This document shows, piece after piece, positions 52,601-62,552 of a stretch of DNA of 64,000 nucleotides. This stretch comes from Mesoflavibacter sp. (GTDB lineage: Bacteria; Pseudomonadota; Alphaproteobacteria; UBA8366; Aestuariispiraceae), in contig CP051228.1 of the NCBI GenBank assembly GCA_017792345.1, positions 1,302,001 to 1,366,000 on the forward strand. The letters are read 5' to 3'. Below the pieces are notes generated by a model. That model saw only the letters and a program-made list of their open reading frames with translations. It did no database searches and had not been told where the DNA came from. The translations under genes and the position numbers were made by a program. Every line of letters begins with the position of its first letter. Position 1 is the stretch's first letter.

Positions 52601-54197
52601 CCAGGGCCAGCGTGGTTTCCGCTTCTTCACGGGCGGCCGCGTCCGCGCGGGCATCCGCCAGCGCCTGTTCCGCCGCGGCCCGCCGCTCGGCGGCAACAGT
52701 CGACAGGCGCGACATGCGGAACATCAACGCCGTCGCCGCCAGACCAAGCAGCAGGATAACTTCCGGGAACCAGGCCCGCAGCTCATCGGTAACCGGGGCA
52801 ATGCGGCGCACCCTGACGGACCAGCCGGGTTCGGAAATCGCTATCGCACTGTCGGATTCGGGGGTGGTGGCGTCCGGTTCGGCGCCGATCTGGAACGCCC
52901 TCCCTGCGGGATCGACCAGCGTGACACTGAGATCCGTGAATTCGGCACGTTCCGAAACCACCGTCGACAATTCCTGCAGATCGATGATTGCGAGGATGAA
53001 CCCCATATGCAGTCCAGACTCGGTCACCGGACGGATCATCACGAAGCCGGGGTTGCCGGTGATCAAGGTGAAAACATTCGAAAAGGTCATATGGCGCGTA
53101 TTCTGCGCCCGTGTTGCGGCGGCCGACACGACGGGATGATCGAATATGGAAATGCCGATCGCATCCGCATTGCCCTGAACCGGCTCGATCCACCGAATTG
53201 TCCCTGCCGCATCGGCCTTTTCGATCGATAGGATACCGACATAATCGCGCGCCAGAGCCCGTGCGTCCCGGCGCCAAAAGGTCTCCTCGGCGTCGACCGC
53301 ATAGCCCCAGCGGTCCGAAATGCGTTCGACACCGTTTGCCCGCTGACGGAAGGCGCTGGCGACGACTTGCGCGGCAGATCTGGATTCAAGTTCGATCTCG
53401 CGTCGTTCGGCATGGTACTGGATCGACGCGGCGATCTGCCAGGCCAAGACGCTGAATGCCAGTCCGACCAGCACGGTCCCGCCGACCATGAACTGGCGAC
53501 GGTATTCGGCAGGTGAGGGACCGAATTGCAGGCTGGCGCCGATCAAGGCCTTGCCGATCATCCCGGCACTCAGCGCCGTCGTCAGCCCCATGAGCCCGAA
53601 AAAGCCCGCCGGCAGATAGGGTGCCAGGTCAAATAGCCATGTCGCGATGGACGCCACCGCGCCCAGGACCAGAATGCCCCCGACAACGCCAAGCACCAGC
53701 GACCGGCCGGTAAATCGACGGAACGATACCAGAATGGCCAACGCGCCGATCAGCAGAGTGATGGCGGTCGGAGGGGACATGCGCCCGACAACCAGCGTAC
53801 GGTCCTGATCCGGCACCTGTGCCAAAAGCCGGTCGACGCCGAAATCCTGTCCCGTGGCGTATTGTGCCAGGGTTGCCAGAGTCAGTGCGATAACCAGAAC
53901 CGCGCAGGCGATCCCGAAGGCGGGGAGACGCCGGACAATCAGGGCGATGGCCGCCGCCCCGGTCAGGGTCAGGCCCAGTGCCGTGTTCGGTTGGGTCGGC
54001 GCACTGTTCAATGCCATGAAGACGGAAGACGGATCGCCGATCAGCCACGCGCCCAGCAAAGCGGCACCGATCGCCGTCCCGATCGACGCCAGCACGACCG
54101 ACCCGACACGCACCTTGGGCATGTAAGTGGACGCGTCGGCGGATTCCAATCTGTCGACCTGAACGTTCAATCGATCCTCTTGCGTCAAGCGGCGCAC
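49662..54197 (-). CDS. Giant hybrid sensor kinase: CHASE-like sensor, repeated PAS modules, kinase, receiver
   Basis: 1511 residues. Several membrane helices (about 25-215) precede a CHASE-like extracellular domain (about 240-445) and a last helix near 480. Three similar PAS modules begin near 536, 676 and 812 ([30 protein letters not shown]), each ending with a GxxVGxRxDVTE motif, then a fourth PAS/PAC. HisKA has His1111 ([13 protein letters not shown]), then HATPase ([22 protein letters not shown]), then a receiver with Asp1400 ([11 protein letters not shown]). It would sense an external signal and pass phosphate to an Hpt. The GTG start is uncertain; ATG 54122 is possible. Confidence 0.9.
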   Translation of the reverse strand: MRRLTQEDRLNVQVDRLESADASTYMPKVRVGSVVLASIGTAIGAALLGAWLIGDPSSVFMALNSAPTQPNTALGLTLTGAAAIALIVRRLPAFGIACAVLVIALTLATLAQYATGQDFGVDRLLAQVPDQDRTLVVGRMSPPTAITLLIGALAILVSFRRFTGRSLVLGVVGGILVLGAVASIATWLFDLAPYLPAGFFGLMGLTTALSAGMIGKALIGASLQFGPSPAEYRRQFMVGGTVLVGLAFSVLAWQIAASIQYHAERREIELESRSAAQVVASAFRQRANGVERISDRWGYAVDAEETFWRRDARALARDYVGILSIEKADAAGTIRWIEPVQGNADAIGISIFDHPVVSAAATRAQNTRHMTFSNVFTLITGNPGFVMIRPVTESGLHMGFILAIIDLQELSTVVSERAEFTDLSVTLVDPAGRAFQIGAEPDATTPESDSAIAISEPGWSVRVRRIAPVTDELRAWFPEVILLLGLAATALMFRMSRLSTVAAERRAAAEQALADARADAAAREEAETTLALAIESLNEGFVLYDKDDRIKLFNARYREFYAASADLIEEGRTFEDLVRAGVARGQYVLEYEGQTEEDWVRERVHRHLNPKEPFLQKLEDGRWLKIDEQRTKDGGIVGFRVDVTELVEREEQLEQALVAQSLAEEALKTAIEAIPEGFLLFDAEDRLVLCNAKAREMYPQIADEMVPGAHIEYLVRRSVEAGCFAFPATEEEKRHFDERMSYFRGKAGAMTLQMADGRVIRVEDRKLADGGTVGLRIDVTDLVERERELESALTAQAQAEDVLEAAIEAIPEGFVLYDSDDRLVICNTMYRKLYSHAAHFVVPGVRFEDLVRSGTYAGAFGVDLSDEAACEAFVAERLAAHVAGSGSYVHSLASGRSIRIEERKLADGSTVGLRIDVTEMVDREAKMAEARARVEEAQSQARIGDFSYDLEQDRFVYLSRQARALFDGPADWEDEGTVVRFSDLAVLAAADQKERLAGRVQSMREDPQDYRDEITLVMPDGSMRHLQEYGRPTLDKAGNCTGIVGTFQDITERKQAELDLQNIVSEQQRAQERLERQSLELVQMAEDIAVARDQAEAATRAKSEFLAAMSHEIRTPMNGVLGMTSLLLDTDLTSEQRRFTEVARQSASDLLAILNDILDFSKLEANKIDLDLVSFRLTDIVDSVTELLLPQAKEKGIALTFDASDAADTIVRGDPTRVRQILFNLVGNAIKFTQKGSVTIRVQGEKTEEGIAFRLEIEDTGIGIKDEAKERLFNSFTQADSSTSRQFGGTGLGLAICRQLVELMGGQIGFDSQFGSGSTFWFTLSLPVGQAEEVDEHGAAVVQDGPVRQLSLLLVEDNEVNQIVIGTMLRKLGHTLDTAENGAAGVRAIRKRAYDLVFMDVQMPEMDGPTATQWIRASGLDWADLPIVALTANALEGHRERYLAAGMSDYVTKPVQIEELAAAIQRHTGVVSGQVEDTASEPEEAGSAPDLSAEAEAELNDLLGDLDALGD

Positions 54198-54337
54198 GGT
54201 TTCGGCACCTTACCATTGCGCGAAGATGATGAAAAAACCGTAAAACGTCGCGGATGGCTATTCATTCCGTGCCGCGATTGCCCTATTCTGCCGGGCGAGA
54301 GACGCCAGCCGACGGTCTGGCATGGCGGGAGCGGATT

Positions 54338-55228
54338 TTGAAACTCAACGAAATCAGTCGCTTACCAGTGCAATTGGCAGCCTTGGGGATTGTCGGCGCG
54401 GTTCTGGCCGCGCTGCTGACCGGCGCGCCGTGGGCCCGGGCGGCTGAGAATGAGCTGACCGCCGTTTCCACCAGCCACCGCACGGTCGTCGACGCCAGCC
54501 AGTATCCCTGGAGCGCCGTAGGCCGCGTGAATATCAGCGGCGTCGGAACCCGGTCGCATTGCACCGGGGCATTGATCGGGGAGCGTCTGGTCCTGACCGC
54601 GGCGCATTGCCTCTACTACCGGTCGACCAAGCGCTATGTCGCGCCGCAACTGGTCCATTTCGTCGCCGGGTATCAGCGCGGCGACTTCATCGCCCATTCC
54701 ATCGCCAATCAGATCATTCCGGCCAAGGGCTTCGATGGCGAGGCCTGGGCTGCGCCGACCAACATGGAACATGATTGGGCGCTGATCATCCTGCGGGAGC
54801 CTATCGGCCTGAAAACCGGTTACCTGGGATTCCAGGCGCTGGATCAGGCGACCCTGGACAATCTGACCGCGGACAGCCGCTTCTTCTCGCTGGCCGGCTA
54901 TCCGCGCGACCGGGCGCATGCGATCTCCGTCGATCAGAAATGCAACATCGTCGGGTTCCTGGGCCAGGGCGAATTGCTGAGCCATTCCTGCCAGATTGTC
55001 GGCGGCGATTCCGGCGCGCCCATCGCGATCCCGACTGAAACCGGCGGCTTGCAGGTCATCGGCCTGAACAGTGCGACCAATGTGCCACTGACCGACGGCA
55101 CGACCACGAACACCGCCGTGCCGATCCGCACCATCCTGGAACTGGTGGAGAAAGCGATCCGCCATACCGAGGTCGCGCCGGGGATCGGCCCCGGCATTCA
55201 GCGGCCCGGCAAACCGCCGTCGCCCTGA
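54338..55228 (+). CDS. Secreted trypsin-like serine protease
   Basis: 296 residues from TTG 54338, which has GGGAG 6 bp upstream; the in-frame region above it lacks a ribosome-binding site. A signal peptide (QLAALGIVGAVLAALLTGAPW) is cleaved near ARAAE. The S1 triad is visible: His90 (LTAAHC), Asp146 (EHDWALI) and Ser225 (VGGDSGAPI), with paired cysteines (Cys75/Cys91, Cys202/Cys218). Exported to the periplasm or outside. It diverges from the hybrid kinase (140 bp gap). Substrate unknown; the short C-terminal Pro/Gly tail is not a known domain. Confidence 0.9.
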   Translation: MKLNEISRLPVQLAALGIVGAVLAALLTGAPWARAAENELTAVSTSHRTVVDASQYPWSAVGRVNISGVGTRSHCTGALIGERLVLTAAHCLYYRSTKRYVAPQLVHFVAGYQRGDFIAHSIANQIIPAKGFDGEAWAAPTNMEHDWALIILREPIGLKTGYLGFQALDQATLDNLTADSRFFSLAGYPRDRAHAISVDQKCNIVGFLGQGELLSHSCQIVGGDSGAPIAIPTETGGLQVIGLNSATNVPLTDGTTTNTAVPIRTILELVEKAIRHTEVAPGIGPGIQRPGKPPSP

Positions 55229-55235
55229 ATTCGGG

Positions 55236-56075
55236 TCAGACCATCCCGTCCAGCGCGGCCCAGCCCATCCGGCAGGCCGTCACGAACAGAAACAGCGCAA
55301 ACAGTCGCCGCAGCAGTTTCGGCGGGATGGTATGAGCCAGCTTCGCACCCAGCGGGGCGAAGGCGATGGTCGCCGGGACGATCACTGCGAAGGCCAGCAG
55401 ATTGGCATAGCCCAGGCTGAACGGCGGCAGGTCGGGATGGCCGAAGCCGCTGATGACGAAGCCGATCACGCCCGGCAGCGCGATCACCGGGCCCAGCGCC
55501 GCCGCCGTACCGACCGCGCGCCGGATCGGTACGTTGAAGGCGCTGAGCGTCGGCACGCCCAGGGTGCCGCCGCCGATCCCCATGACGACGCTGAAGCCGC
55601 CGATCCAACCGCCGATCAGGGCGCGGCCCGGCCAGGACGGCAGGGATTTCGCGACCGTCCAACCCTCGCGCCCGATCCCCATATGCACCGAGACCAGAAG
55701 CGCCACGGCGGCAAAGACGATCTTCAGCGTGTCGCCCCCGGCCCGCGTTCCGATCACGATGCCGATCGCGACGCCGAGAACGACCCAGGGGCCCAGCCGT
55801 TTCAACAGATCGATATCGACCCCGCCGCGTTTCCAATGCGATTGGGCCGATACCAGCCCCGTCGGCACGATGGTCGCCAGCGACGTGCCGACCGCCAGAT
55901 GCATGCGCACGGCTTCCGGTACGCCGAAAGCGGGGAACAGCAGATAGAGGATCGGCACGATGACGATCCCGCCGCCCACGCCCAACAGCCCGGCCAGGGT
56001 GCCCGCAACTGCGCCGGTCGCCAAAAGGGCGAGCGCGAAGGGAAGGAGGAAGGCGAAATCGAACTCTATGGGCAT
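55236..56075 (-). CDS. TauE/SafE family sulfite/organosulfonate exporter-type permease
   Basis: 279 residues, about eight predicted helices. The two family repeats are visible: GTLAGLLGVGGGIVIVPILYLLF in the N half and IGGFSVVMGIGGGTLGVPTLSAF in the C half, with the HLAVGTSLATIVPTGL segment between. TauE proteins move sulfite or sulfonates; substrate prediction from family alone is weak, though export of sulfite would suit a desulfinase. ATG 56075 follows GAGGA. It is followed on the same strand by nothing; the MFS gene ends 5 bp before its start, so the two are probably co-transcribed. Confidence 0.9.
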   Translation of the reverse strand: MPIEFDFAFLLPFALALLATGAVAGTLAGLLGVGGGIVIVPILYLLFPAFGVPEAVRMHLAVGTSLATIVPTGLVSAQSHWKRGGVDIDLLKRLGPWVVLGVAIGIVIGTRAGGDTLKIVFAAVALLVSVHMGIGREGWTVAKSLPSWPGRALIGGWIGGFSVVMGIGGGTLGVPTLSAFNVPIRRAVGTAAALGPVIALPGVIGFVISGFGHPDLPPFSLGYANLLAFAVIVPATIAFAPLGAKLAHTIPPKLLRRLFALFLFVTACRMGWAALDGMV

Positions 56076-56080
56076 GGGGA

Positions 56081-57280
56081 TTAATCCTCGGGTGGATGGA
56101 GCCGGGCCAGCCTTACCGCCCCGACGAAGCACAGAAAACCGAAAAGAACCGTTATCACCAGGGCGGCGATCACCGCGTCATAGCCGCCCCAGGACCAGAT
56201 AAGGCTGCCGGCGCTGGGGGATAGGGCGGTCGCCGCGACAAAAGGCAGCGCCAGCGCCCCGGAGACCGCACCGAAACCGCGCCGGCCCAGCAGTTCCGCC
56301 GTCACGACGGGCCGGGTGATGCTGGTGACGCCATAGCCGGATCCCTGCAGCGCAACAAAAACATAGACCAAAAGCGGCAGACTGGCCGCCGCCCCCAAAA
56401 CCCCGCCCGCCAGCGCCATCATCAGGAAGGTCACGCCACAAATCGTCACCATGCCCAGATGCCGCTCCGTCGCGATCATCACGACACGGCCGACGACCTG
56501 CATCGGGCCGATCAGCGAAACCGCGAGCACCGCCAGCGCCGCCGGGACGCCGCGTTCGTCCAACAGCGGCAGCAGATGGTTGACCACCATGCCGTGATTG
56601 AGCGCGATCATCGCGAATCCGGCCGCCAGCAGCCAGAAGGCGGGTCGGCGCATCCGGCCCCGCAACACCGCACGTCCACTGCCGTTGCGGTCGGCGAAGG
56701 TCGGCTCCGGATCATGGGCCGCGCGGCGGCCTCCGATCCAGAACAGCGGCGCGGCGACCAGGATGGCCAGCGCCGCAAAAGTCCAGGCCGCCGCGCGCCA
56801 ATCGACCGCGGCCGCGATGACATTCGCCAGCGGGAAAGACACGGTCCCGGCGAATCCGGCCACCAGCGTGATCAGGGTGATGGCCGATTTCGCCTGCACC
56901 CCGCGTCGGTGGGTCAGGAAGGCGAAGCAGGGTTCATACAGGCAGCCGCCCATCGCCACGCCCAGCACGATCCAGACGGCGATGAAGGCGGGTCGGCTGT
57001 CGACCTGGGTCAGAACGCCCAACATGACGCCGCCCAGAATCGCGGAACCGGTCAGAAGGGCGCGGCCATGCCCCCGGTCGATCAAGCCGCCGAACCGTGG
57101 GGCCACGAGTGCCGAGATCAGCAGGGCCAGGGTCGCCGCCAGGGTGATTTCGGCCTTAGACCAGCCGAAAGATGCCTCCCAGCGCAGTAGCATGGCGGGG
57201 AAGAAATAGTAGAACCCGGCCCAGACCAAGGTCTCGGCGACGGCGAGGCACCAGATGCGGGGATCGGACCGGACGTTCAT
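56081..57280 (-). CDS. Major facilitator superfamily transporter
   Basis: 399 residues, twelve predicted helices. MFS loop motifs: APRFGGLIDRGHGRALLTGS between helices 2 and 3 and IGPMQVVGRVVMIATERHLG in the C half. WAGFYYFFPAMLLRWEASFGWSKAEITLA at the start resembles monocarboxylate-type MFS carriers (MCT/OxlT-like), but the substrate is not predictable. ATG 57280 with AAGGA upstream is chosen over the longer frame. Five bases before the TauE-family gene on the same strand, so probably one unit. Confidence 0.88.
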   Translation of the reverse strand: MNVRSDPRIWCLAVAETLVWAGFYYFFPAMLLRWEASFGWSKAEITLAATLALLISALVAPRFGGLIDRGHGRALLTGSAILGGVMLGVLTQVDSRPAFIAVWIVLGVAMGGCLYEPCFAFLTHRRGVQAKSAITLITLVAGFAGTVSFPLANVIAAAVDWRAAAWTFAALAILVAAPLFWIGGRRAAHDPEPTFADRNGSGRAVLRGRMRRPAFWLLAAGFAMIALNHGMVVNHLLPLLDERGVPAALAVLAVSLIGPMQVVGRVVMIATERHLGMVTICGVTFLMMALAGGVLGAAASLPLLVYVFVALQGSGYGVTSITRPVVTAELLGRRGFGAVSGALALPFVAATALSPSAGSLIWSWGGYDAVIAALVITVLFGFLCFVGAVRLARLHPPED

Positions 57281-57431
57281 GGCGTCCTTACTGCCCCGCG
57301 CCCGTGTCGTGGTCAACGATCACGGTCATGGGCCCGGTCGACGCCGCTTGACGGGTCCGGCGCTTCGTCGCATCCCTTACCGCAGAAGAATGCGTCGCCC
57401 GCACAGGGCGCGAGAATAGGGGAGCAAGCGT

Positions 57432-58928
57432 ATGGGCGCGCCGATCATGGCCCTGGATCAGGGCACAACCTCGACTCGCACGCTGATTTTCGATGATCGC
57501 TATCATGTCATCGGGGCCGACCAGCAGGAATTCGATCAGCACTTCCCGGCCTCAGGCCATGTCGAGCACGAGGCGGAGGACCTGTACCGCACAACGGTCG
57601 CGACCATGCGTCAGGCGCTGAAGGACGCGAAGCTGGAAGCATCGGCCCTGGCCGGGATCGGCGTGACCAATCAGCGGGAGACGACCCTGGTCTGGGACCG
57701 CGAGACCGGCGAGGCCCTGCACCGCGCCATCGTGTGGCAGGACCGCCGCACCGCCGAACGCTGCGCCGAACTGCGCAAACAGGGGGCCGAGGCCGATGTC
57801 ACGGCCAAGACCGGCTTGCTGCTGGATCCCTATTTTTCCGCCACCAAGGCATCCTGGATCTTGGACCAGGTCGACGGCGCGCGTCAGGCCGCCGCTGACG
57901 GAAAATTGGCCTTCGGGACGGTGGACAGCTGGCTGATCTGGCGGCTGACCGGCGGAAAGGTGCATGCCACCGACGCGACCAACGCCTCCCGGACCATGCT
58001 GTTCGACATCCACCGCCAGGATTGGGACGACGACCTGCTGGAGCTGTTCGGCGTGCCGCGCGCCATGCTGCCGGAGGTCAAGGATTGCGCCGACGATTAC
58101 GGCACGACCGATCCCGACATTCTGGGTGCCGCCGTGCCGATCCTGGGCGTGGCGGGCGACCAACAGGCGGCCACGATCGGCCAGGCCTGTTTCAAGCCGG
58201 GGGCGATCAAGTCGACCTATGGCACCGGGTGCTTCGCGCTGCTGAACACCGGGGAAACCGCCTGCAAGTCGGAGAACCGTCTGCTGACCACCGTCGCCTA
58301 CCGGCTGGACGGCAAACCGATCTATGCCTTGGAAGGTTCGATCTTCGTCGCCGGGGCCGCCGTACAATGGTTGCGCGACGGGCTTGGCCTGATCGAAAAC
58401 GCCAAGGATATCGGCGCGCTGGCGCGGCAGGCCGACCCCAACCAGGCGGTTTATCTGGTACCCGCCTTCACCGGTCTGGGCGCGCCGCATTGGGATGCGG
58501 ATGCGCGCGGCGCGCTGTTCGGTCTGACCCGGGCGACCGGGGCCGCCGAACTGGCCTGGGCCACCCTGGAATCCGTCGCCTATCAGACCGCCGATCTGCT
58601 GGACGCCATGCACAAGGATTGGCCGGGCGGCGGGGAGGCGGAAACCGTGCTGCGCGTCGACGGCGGCATGACCGCCAGCAACACCGCCATGCAGCAATTG
58701 GCCGATCTGCTGAACGCCCCGGTCGACCGGCCGCAGGTGCTGGAGACCACGGCTTTGGGCGCGGCCTGGCTGGCCGGGCTGAAGGCAGGGGTCTGGCCCG
58801 ACGCGGCGGGATTTGCCGATAGCTGGCGGCTGGACCGGACCTTCACGCCGGACATGGCGGACGATGTGCGGCAACGCAAACTGGCGGGTTGGCGGGACGC
58901 GGTGCGGCGGACGCTTTCATCCACTTGA
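57432..58928 (+). CDS. glpK: Glycerol kinase
   Basis: 498 residues of the FGGY family, full length: [94 protein letters not shown] and [17 protein letters not shown], and a DGGMTASN C-terminal motif. It phosphorylates glycerol to glycerol 3-phosphate. GGGGAG precedes ATG 57432. No glpD or glpF is adjacent, so it is a solitary gene here. The glycerol-binding RETT/WQDR residues are present, supporting glycerol over other polyols. Confidence 0.95.
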   Translation: MGAPIMALDQGTTSTRTLIFDDRYHVIGADQQEFDQHFPASGHVEHEAEDLYRTTVATMRQALKDAKLEASALAGIGVTNQRETTLVWDRETGEALHRAIVWQDRRTAERCAELRKQGAEADVTAKTGLLLDPYFSATKASWILDQVDGARQAAADGKLAFGTVDSWLIWRLTGGKVHATDATNASRTMLFDIHRQDWDDDLLELFGVPRAMLPEVKDCADDYGTTDPDILGAAVPILGVAGDQQAATIGQACFKPGAIKSTYGTGCFALLNTGETACKSENRLLTTVAYRLDGKPIYALEGSIFVAGAAVQWLRDGLGLIENAKDIGALARQADPNQAVYLVPAFTGLGAPHWDADARGALFGLTRATGAAELAWATLESVAYQTADLLDAMHKDWPGGGEAETVLRVDGGMTASNTAMQQLADLLNAPVDRPQVLETTALGAAWLAGLKAGVWPDAAGFADSWRLDRTFTPDMADDVRQRKLAGWRDAVRRTLSST

Positions 58929-58981
58929 CCGCGTCCACCGTAGAAGAAGGTATCGCCATCCCAGAATGAGATCCCTTCACC

Positions 58982-59857
58982 GTGTTCCGATTGTCAGAAA
59001 GCCGCATCGTCTGCACCCTGATCGCCCTGGTTACTCTGGGCGGCTGTTCCCCGCTGAGCCTCTATAACGCTGTCATTCCTTATGACGACGGCAGCCGACT
59101 GGCTGAAAGGGACATCCCTTTCGGCGACGATCCCCGCCAGAAACTGGATGTCTACCTTCCCGATAGCGCCGCCGATGGACCGCGCCCGGTCGTGGTCTTC
59201 GTCTATGGCGGGTCCTGGCGCGATGGCGAGAAATCCCGCTATGCCTTTGCCGGCCGCGCCCTGGCGAAGCTAGGGGCCGTCGTCGTCATCGCCGATTACC
59301 GGTTGGTGCCCCAGGTGCGCTTCCCCGGTTTTGTCGAAGATAATGCAGCGGCGCTCGCCTGGGCGCGGCAGAATGCGGGATCCTATGGCGGCGATCCGGA
59401 CCGAATCTTCCTGGCCGGCCATTCCGCCGGCGCCTATAACGCCGTCCTTCTGGCCCTGGACGAGCGGCGGTTACGGGCCGTGGACGTGCCCCCGGACGCC
59501 ATCGCCGGCGTTATCGCCATTTCCGGTCCCTACCGCTTCAAGCCGGAGGAATACCGCGTCACCCGCGCCGCGTTCGAAGGGCATTTCGACGATCCGGATA
59601 CGCAGCCGCTGAACTTCGTCGACGCAGCCGCGCCGCCGATGCTGATCGTGCATGGCGAAGACGATACGACGGTCTATCCGAAGAACTCTCGGGCCCTGGC
59701 CGCGGCCCTTGAGGAAGCAGGCGTCCCGCATGATCTACATGTCTATCCCGGCATCGCCCATACCGGGGCCCTGCTGTCGATCAGCCAGCCGATGCGCGAC
59801 CGGGCGCCGGTCTATGACAGAATCCGGGAATTCCTGAAACGGCCGAGCAGGCGTTAG
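58982..59857 (+). CDS. Lipoprotein alpha/beta hydrolase (BD-FAE/hormone-sensitive lipase-like)
   Basis: 291 residues. A lipoprotein signal (LIALVTLGGC, Cys22 in the lipobox) anchors it outside the cytoplasm. The hydrolase core has VVFVYGGSWRDG (oxyanion loop), the nucleophile Ser148 in AGHSAGAYN, the acid in VHGEDDTTVY and the catalytic His in GIAHTGAL. The order fits carboxylesterases acting on short esters. GTG 58982 is the only start that includes the signal. It sits 53 bp after glpK, same strand; a joint role with glycerol release from esters is possible but unproven. Confidence 0.87.
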   Translation: MFRLSESRIVCTLIALVTLGGCSPLSLYNAVIPYDDGSRLAERDIPFGDDPRQKLDVYLPDSAADGPRPVVVFVYGGSWRDGEKSRYAFAGRALAKLGAVVVIADYRLVPQVRFPGFVEDNAAALAWARQNAGSYGGDPDRIFLAGHSAGAYNAVLLALDERRLRAVDVPPDAIAGVIAISGPYRFKPEEYRVTRAAFEGHFDDPDTQPLNFVDAAAPPMLIVHGEDDTTVYPKNSRALAAALEEAGVPHDLHVYPGIAHTGALLSISQPMRDRAPVYDRIREFLKRPSRR

Positions 59858-59884
59858 AGGACAGGACGGTTATCTCGACACCGC

Positions 59885-59904
59885 GCTCCTGCGAAAGCAG
59901 GAGC
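59885..59904. repeat. REP-like hairpin repeat, copy 3
   Basis: GCTCCTGC-GAAA-GCAGGAGC, the same stem as at 40333 and 40451 with one loop change, followed by CTTTGCG instead of CTTCG. Intergenic, 28 bp after the lipoprotein hydrolase gene. Confidence 0.65.
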
Positions 59905-59997
59905 CTTTGCGACATTGGCGCAATGCAGGATCAGCGAAGGTTCCTGAACACGGCATGAATTGTGGCCGTCGTGGCGTGCCGACCATTCACCCGTAGC

Positions 59998-60576
59998 CTA
60001 ACGCAGGAAGGCGCCGAAATACTGGTGCAGCGAATCCTGAAGCTGCTTGTCCAGGTCGCCGGCCATATCCTCGGTCATCTTGTACCAGATGCCTTCACGT
60101 TCATTGATCGTGATGTCTTCCGGCACGGTGCGCTTGCGCTCGACGGAGGTGACCGCGCTGGCCTGATTGCCCAGGGCCGGGTTTTCGGCGCGCATTTCGA
60201 CCACCAAGCGGGCCTCGTACCGTTCCGCCTGGTCGACGGTGACAAGGCCGCTCAGGCCTTCCTTCTTCTCCAGCGGCACCTCGATGACCGGCGCTTCGCG
60301 GATCGTGAAGACCACCTCGCCGCTGCTGCCGACCGCGTTCAGCCGGTCGCGCGCCCAGTTCCGGGCCATGCGTTGCGGCGGGATCGGGAATTCATGCTCC
60401 ACATTCGGCAGCGCCCCCGGCCCCTGATAGGCCTCCACGACCGTCACCTTCGCGACGTCCAGATTGATCTTGGGACGGTGCCGGAAGGTGATGTCGGCAT
60501 AGCGCGGCACGGCGATCGGCGTTTCGCAGGCGGCCAGGGCCCCCAACGACGTAAGAAGGAACGTTCGGCGCAGCAT
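59998..60576 (-). CDS. Putative lipoprotein of unknown function, possibly Tat-exported
   Basis: 192 residues. The start MLRRTFLLTSLGALAAC combines a twin-arginine-like RRTFL with a lipobox, so export as a lipoprotein is likely. The mature part has a conserved-looking core (RYADITFRHRPKINLDVAKV, PQRMARNWARDRL, VTVDQAERYEARLVVEM) and a helical C terminus. I recognise no domain. GGAG 8 bp before ATG 60576 decides the start against ATG 60612. It lies 86 bp after the Hsp33 gene on the same strand. Confidence 0.8.
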   Translation of the reverse strand: MLRRTFLLTSLGALAACETPIAVPRYADITFRHRPKINLDVAKVTVVEAYQGPGALPNVEHEFPIPPQRMARNWARDRLNAVGSSGEVVFTIREAPVIEVPLEKKEGLSGLVTVDQAERYEARLVVEMRAENPALGNQASAVTSVERKRTVPEDITINEREGIWYKMTEDMAGDLDKQLQDSLHQYFGAFLR

Positions 60577-60662
60577 GAACACGTCTCCATCGACGGTGAA
60601 TTGGATCGGCATAGGCGTAAACGGCTTCGCGGACCGTTTCAACGGTGCAGCCTGCCCGGCGA

Positions 60663-61619
60663 TTAGGGCGACTTTTGGGCGCGGGCCTGGTCCAATTGCG
60701 CGTCGGTGAAGGTTTCCTTGCGCGAACAGAATTCGCAGACGACCTCCAGCGTGCCGTCCTCCAGTTTCAGGTCCTCCAGCGAGTCCCGTTCCATCGATGC
60801 CAGAACGGTTTCGATCCGGTCGCGCGAACAGCGACATTTCTCGACAATCGGGCGCGGTTCGAAGACCCGTACGCCATCCTCGTGGAACAGGCGGTACAAG
60901 AGGTCGTTCGGCGGCAGAGACGGGTCCAGCATCTCTTCGCCCGTCGCCGTTTCCATCAGCATGCAGGCGCGCCGCCAATCATCCTCATCGGCATGGCCGA
61001 TGGATTGATCGCCGCCCTCATCCGGCAGGCGCTGCACCAACAGTGCCGCCGCGCCCATCGTCCCGTCCGGGCGCCGTCCGGCCGCCAGTTTCACGGCCGA
61101 CGCGAACTGGTCCGATTGGGCAAAATAGCGGTGGACGCATTCCTCCACCGTCGCGCCTTCCAGCTCGACGATGCCCTGATAGCGCTCCATATGCTGGCCC
61201 TGATCCACGGTGAAGGCCAGATAGCCCTTGCCCAGCAGTTTCGGCACCGGGGCCTGCACCACCTCATGCAGCGGCGGCACCGTGCCCTTCACCTGGGCAT
61301 AGCCGCGCAGAACGCCGTCGCTGGTGACATCGGCGACCAGCATCGGCACCGGCCCGTCGCCCTTGGTCTGCAGGGTGAAGATTCCGTCGAACTTGAGCGC
61401 CGCCGACAGGCCGGCGCCGAGCGCCAGCATCTCCGCCAGGAGGTGCTGGACGGCGTCGGGATAGCCGTGACGCTTCAGGATCGTATCAACGGACGGGCCC
61501 AGTTTGACCATGCGGCCATGCAATCCCGTCGCGTCGATCATGAAGGGTTGAACGACATCGTCGGTCACGGGGTTGCTTGCCGCGTCGCCCGGTACGGGGA
61601 TGCGGATTTCGTCGGCCAT
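60663..61619 (-). CDS. hslO: Hsp33 redox-regulated chaperonin
   Basis: 318 residues. The N domain has FMIDATGLHGRMVKLGPSVDTIL, ALKFDGIFTLQTKGDGPVPMLVAD and a GTVPPLHEVVQAPVPKLLGKGY segment; the C-terminal redox switch holds CRCS (CxC) and CEFC (CxxC), the four zinc-binding cysteines. Oxidation releases zinc and activates the chaperone under oxidative stress in the cytoplasm. It is 24 bp after argF on the same strand, so it may be the tail of the argD-argF operon. Confidence 0.94.
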   Translation of the reverse strand: MADEIRIPVPGDAASNPVTDDVVQPFMIDATGLHGRMVKLGPSVDTILKRHGYPDAVQHLLAEMLALGAGLSAALKFDGIFTLQTKGDGPVPMLVADVTSDGVLRGYAQVKGTVPPLHEVVQAPVPKLLGKGYLAFTVDQGQHMERYQGIVELEGATVEECVHRYFAQSDQFASAVKLAAGRRPDGTMGAAALLVQRLPDEGGDQSIGHADEDDWRRACMLMETATGEEMLDPSLPPNDLLYRLFHEDGVRVFEPRPIVEKCRCSRDRIETVLASMERDSLEDLKLEDGTLEVVCEFCSRKETFTDAQLDQARAQKSP

Positions 61620-61643
61620 GGCGGCGCTCCGGTTCTTTGGTCT

Positions 61644-62552
61644 TCAGTTTCCGCCGAGGCACCACAGAAGGATGCCCTTCTGTGCGTGCATTCGGTTCTC
61701 GGCCTCGTCCCAGACCACGGATTGCGGTCCGTCGATGACGCCGGCGGTCACCTCCTCGCCGCGATGGGCGGGCAGGCAGTGCATGAATATGGCGTCGTCT
61801 TTCGCTTTTGCCATCAGCGCATCATCGACCTGGAACGGCTGCAGCAAGTTGTGGCGGACGGGCGCATCCTTGTCGCCCATCGACACCCAGACATCGGTGA
61901 CGACGCAATCCGCGCCCTCCACCGCATGTCCGGCATTGTGCATGATTTCCAGATCGCAGCCTTCCGCAACGGCCCAATCCAGGACGTCGCGCGGCGGCTG
62001 CAGCTCCTCCGGGCAGGCGATGCGCAGCTTGAACTTGAATCGCGCGGCGGCGTGGATCCAGCTGGTCGCCATGTTGTTGCCGTCGCCGGCCCAGGCCACC
62101 GTCTTGCCGGCGATGGAGCCGCGATGCTGTTCATAGGTCATGACATCCGCCATCAACTGACAGGGATGTGTCCGGTCGGTCAGACCGTTGATGACCGGAA
62201 CGGTGGCATGCTCCGCCAGCTCCAGCAGCTTCTCTTCTTCCGTCGTGCGGATCATGATCGCATCGACATAACGGGACAGGACGCGGGCCGTGTCGGCGAT
62301 GGTTTCGCCGCGGCCGAGCTGTGTCTCCGCCGGGGTCATGACGACGACATGGCCGCCCAGCTGCTTCATGCCGACATCGAAGCTGATGCGGGTGCGGGTC
62401 GACGGCTTTTCGAAGATGCAGGCCAGGGCCTTGCCGGCCAGCGGTTTCGGCGCGTCGGCCGGGGCGCCGCGATGGGCGTTCCCGTAATCCAGCATGGTGC
62501 GCAGGGTTGCTTCGTCGAACTTGTCGAGATCCAGGAAATGCTTAGGCGTCAT
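61644..62552 (-). CDS. argF: Ornithine carbamoyltransferase
   Basis: 302 residues: [20 protein letters not shown] (carbamoyl phosphate site), [42 protein letters not shown] and the ornithine-binding [13 protein letters not shown]. It makes citrulline from ornithine and carbamoyl phosphate for arginine synthesis. The ATG 62552 lies inside the last codons of argD (11-bp overlap), so the two are translationally coupled. Confidence 0.95.
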   Translation of the reverse strand: MTPKHFLDLDKFDEATLRTMLDYGNAHRGAPADAPKPLAGKALACIFEKPSTRTRISFDVGMKQLGGHVVVMTPAETQLGRGETIADTARVLSRYVDAIMIRTTEEEKLLELAEHATVPVINGLTDRTHPCQLMADVMTYEQHRGSIAGKTVAWAGDGNNMATSWIHAAARFKFKLRIACPEELQPPRDVLDWAVAEGCDLEIMHNAGHAVEGADCVVTDVWVSMGDKDAPVRHNLLQPFQVDDALMAKAKDDAIFMHCLPAHRGEEVTAGVIDGPQSVVWDEAENRMHAQKGILLWCLGGN

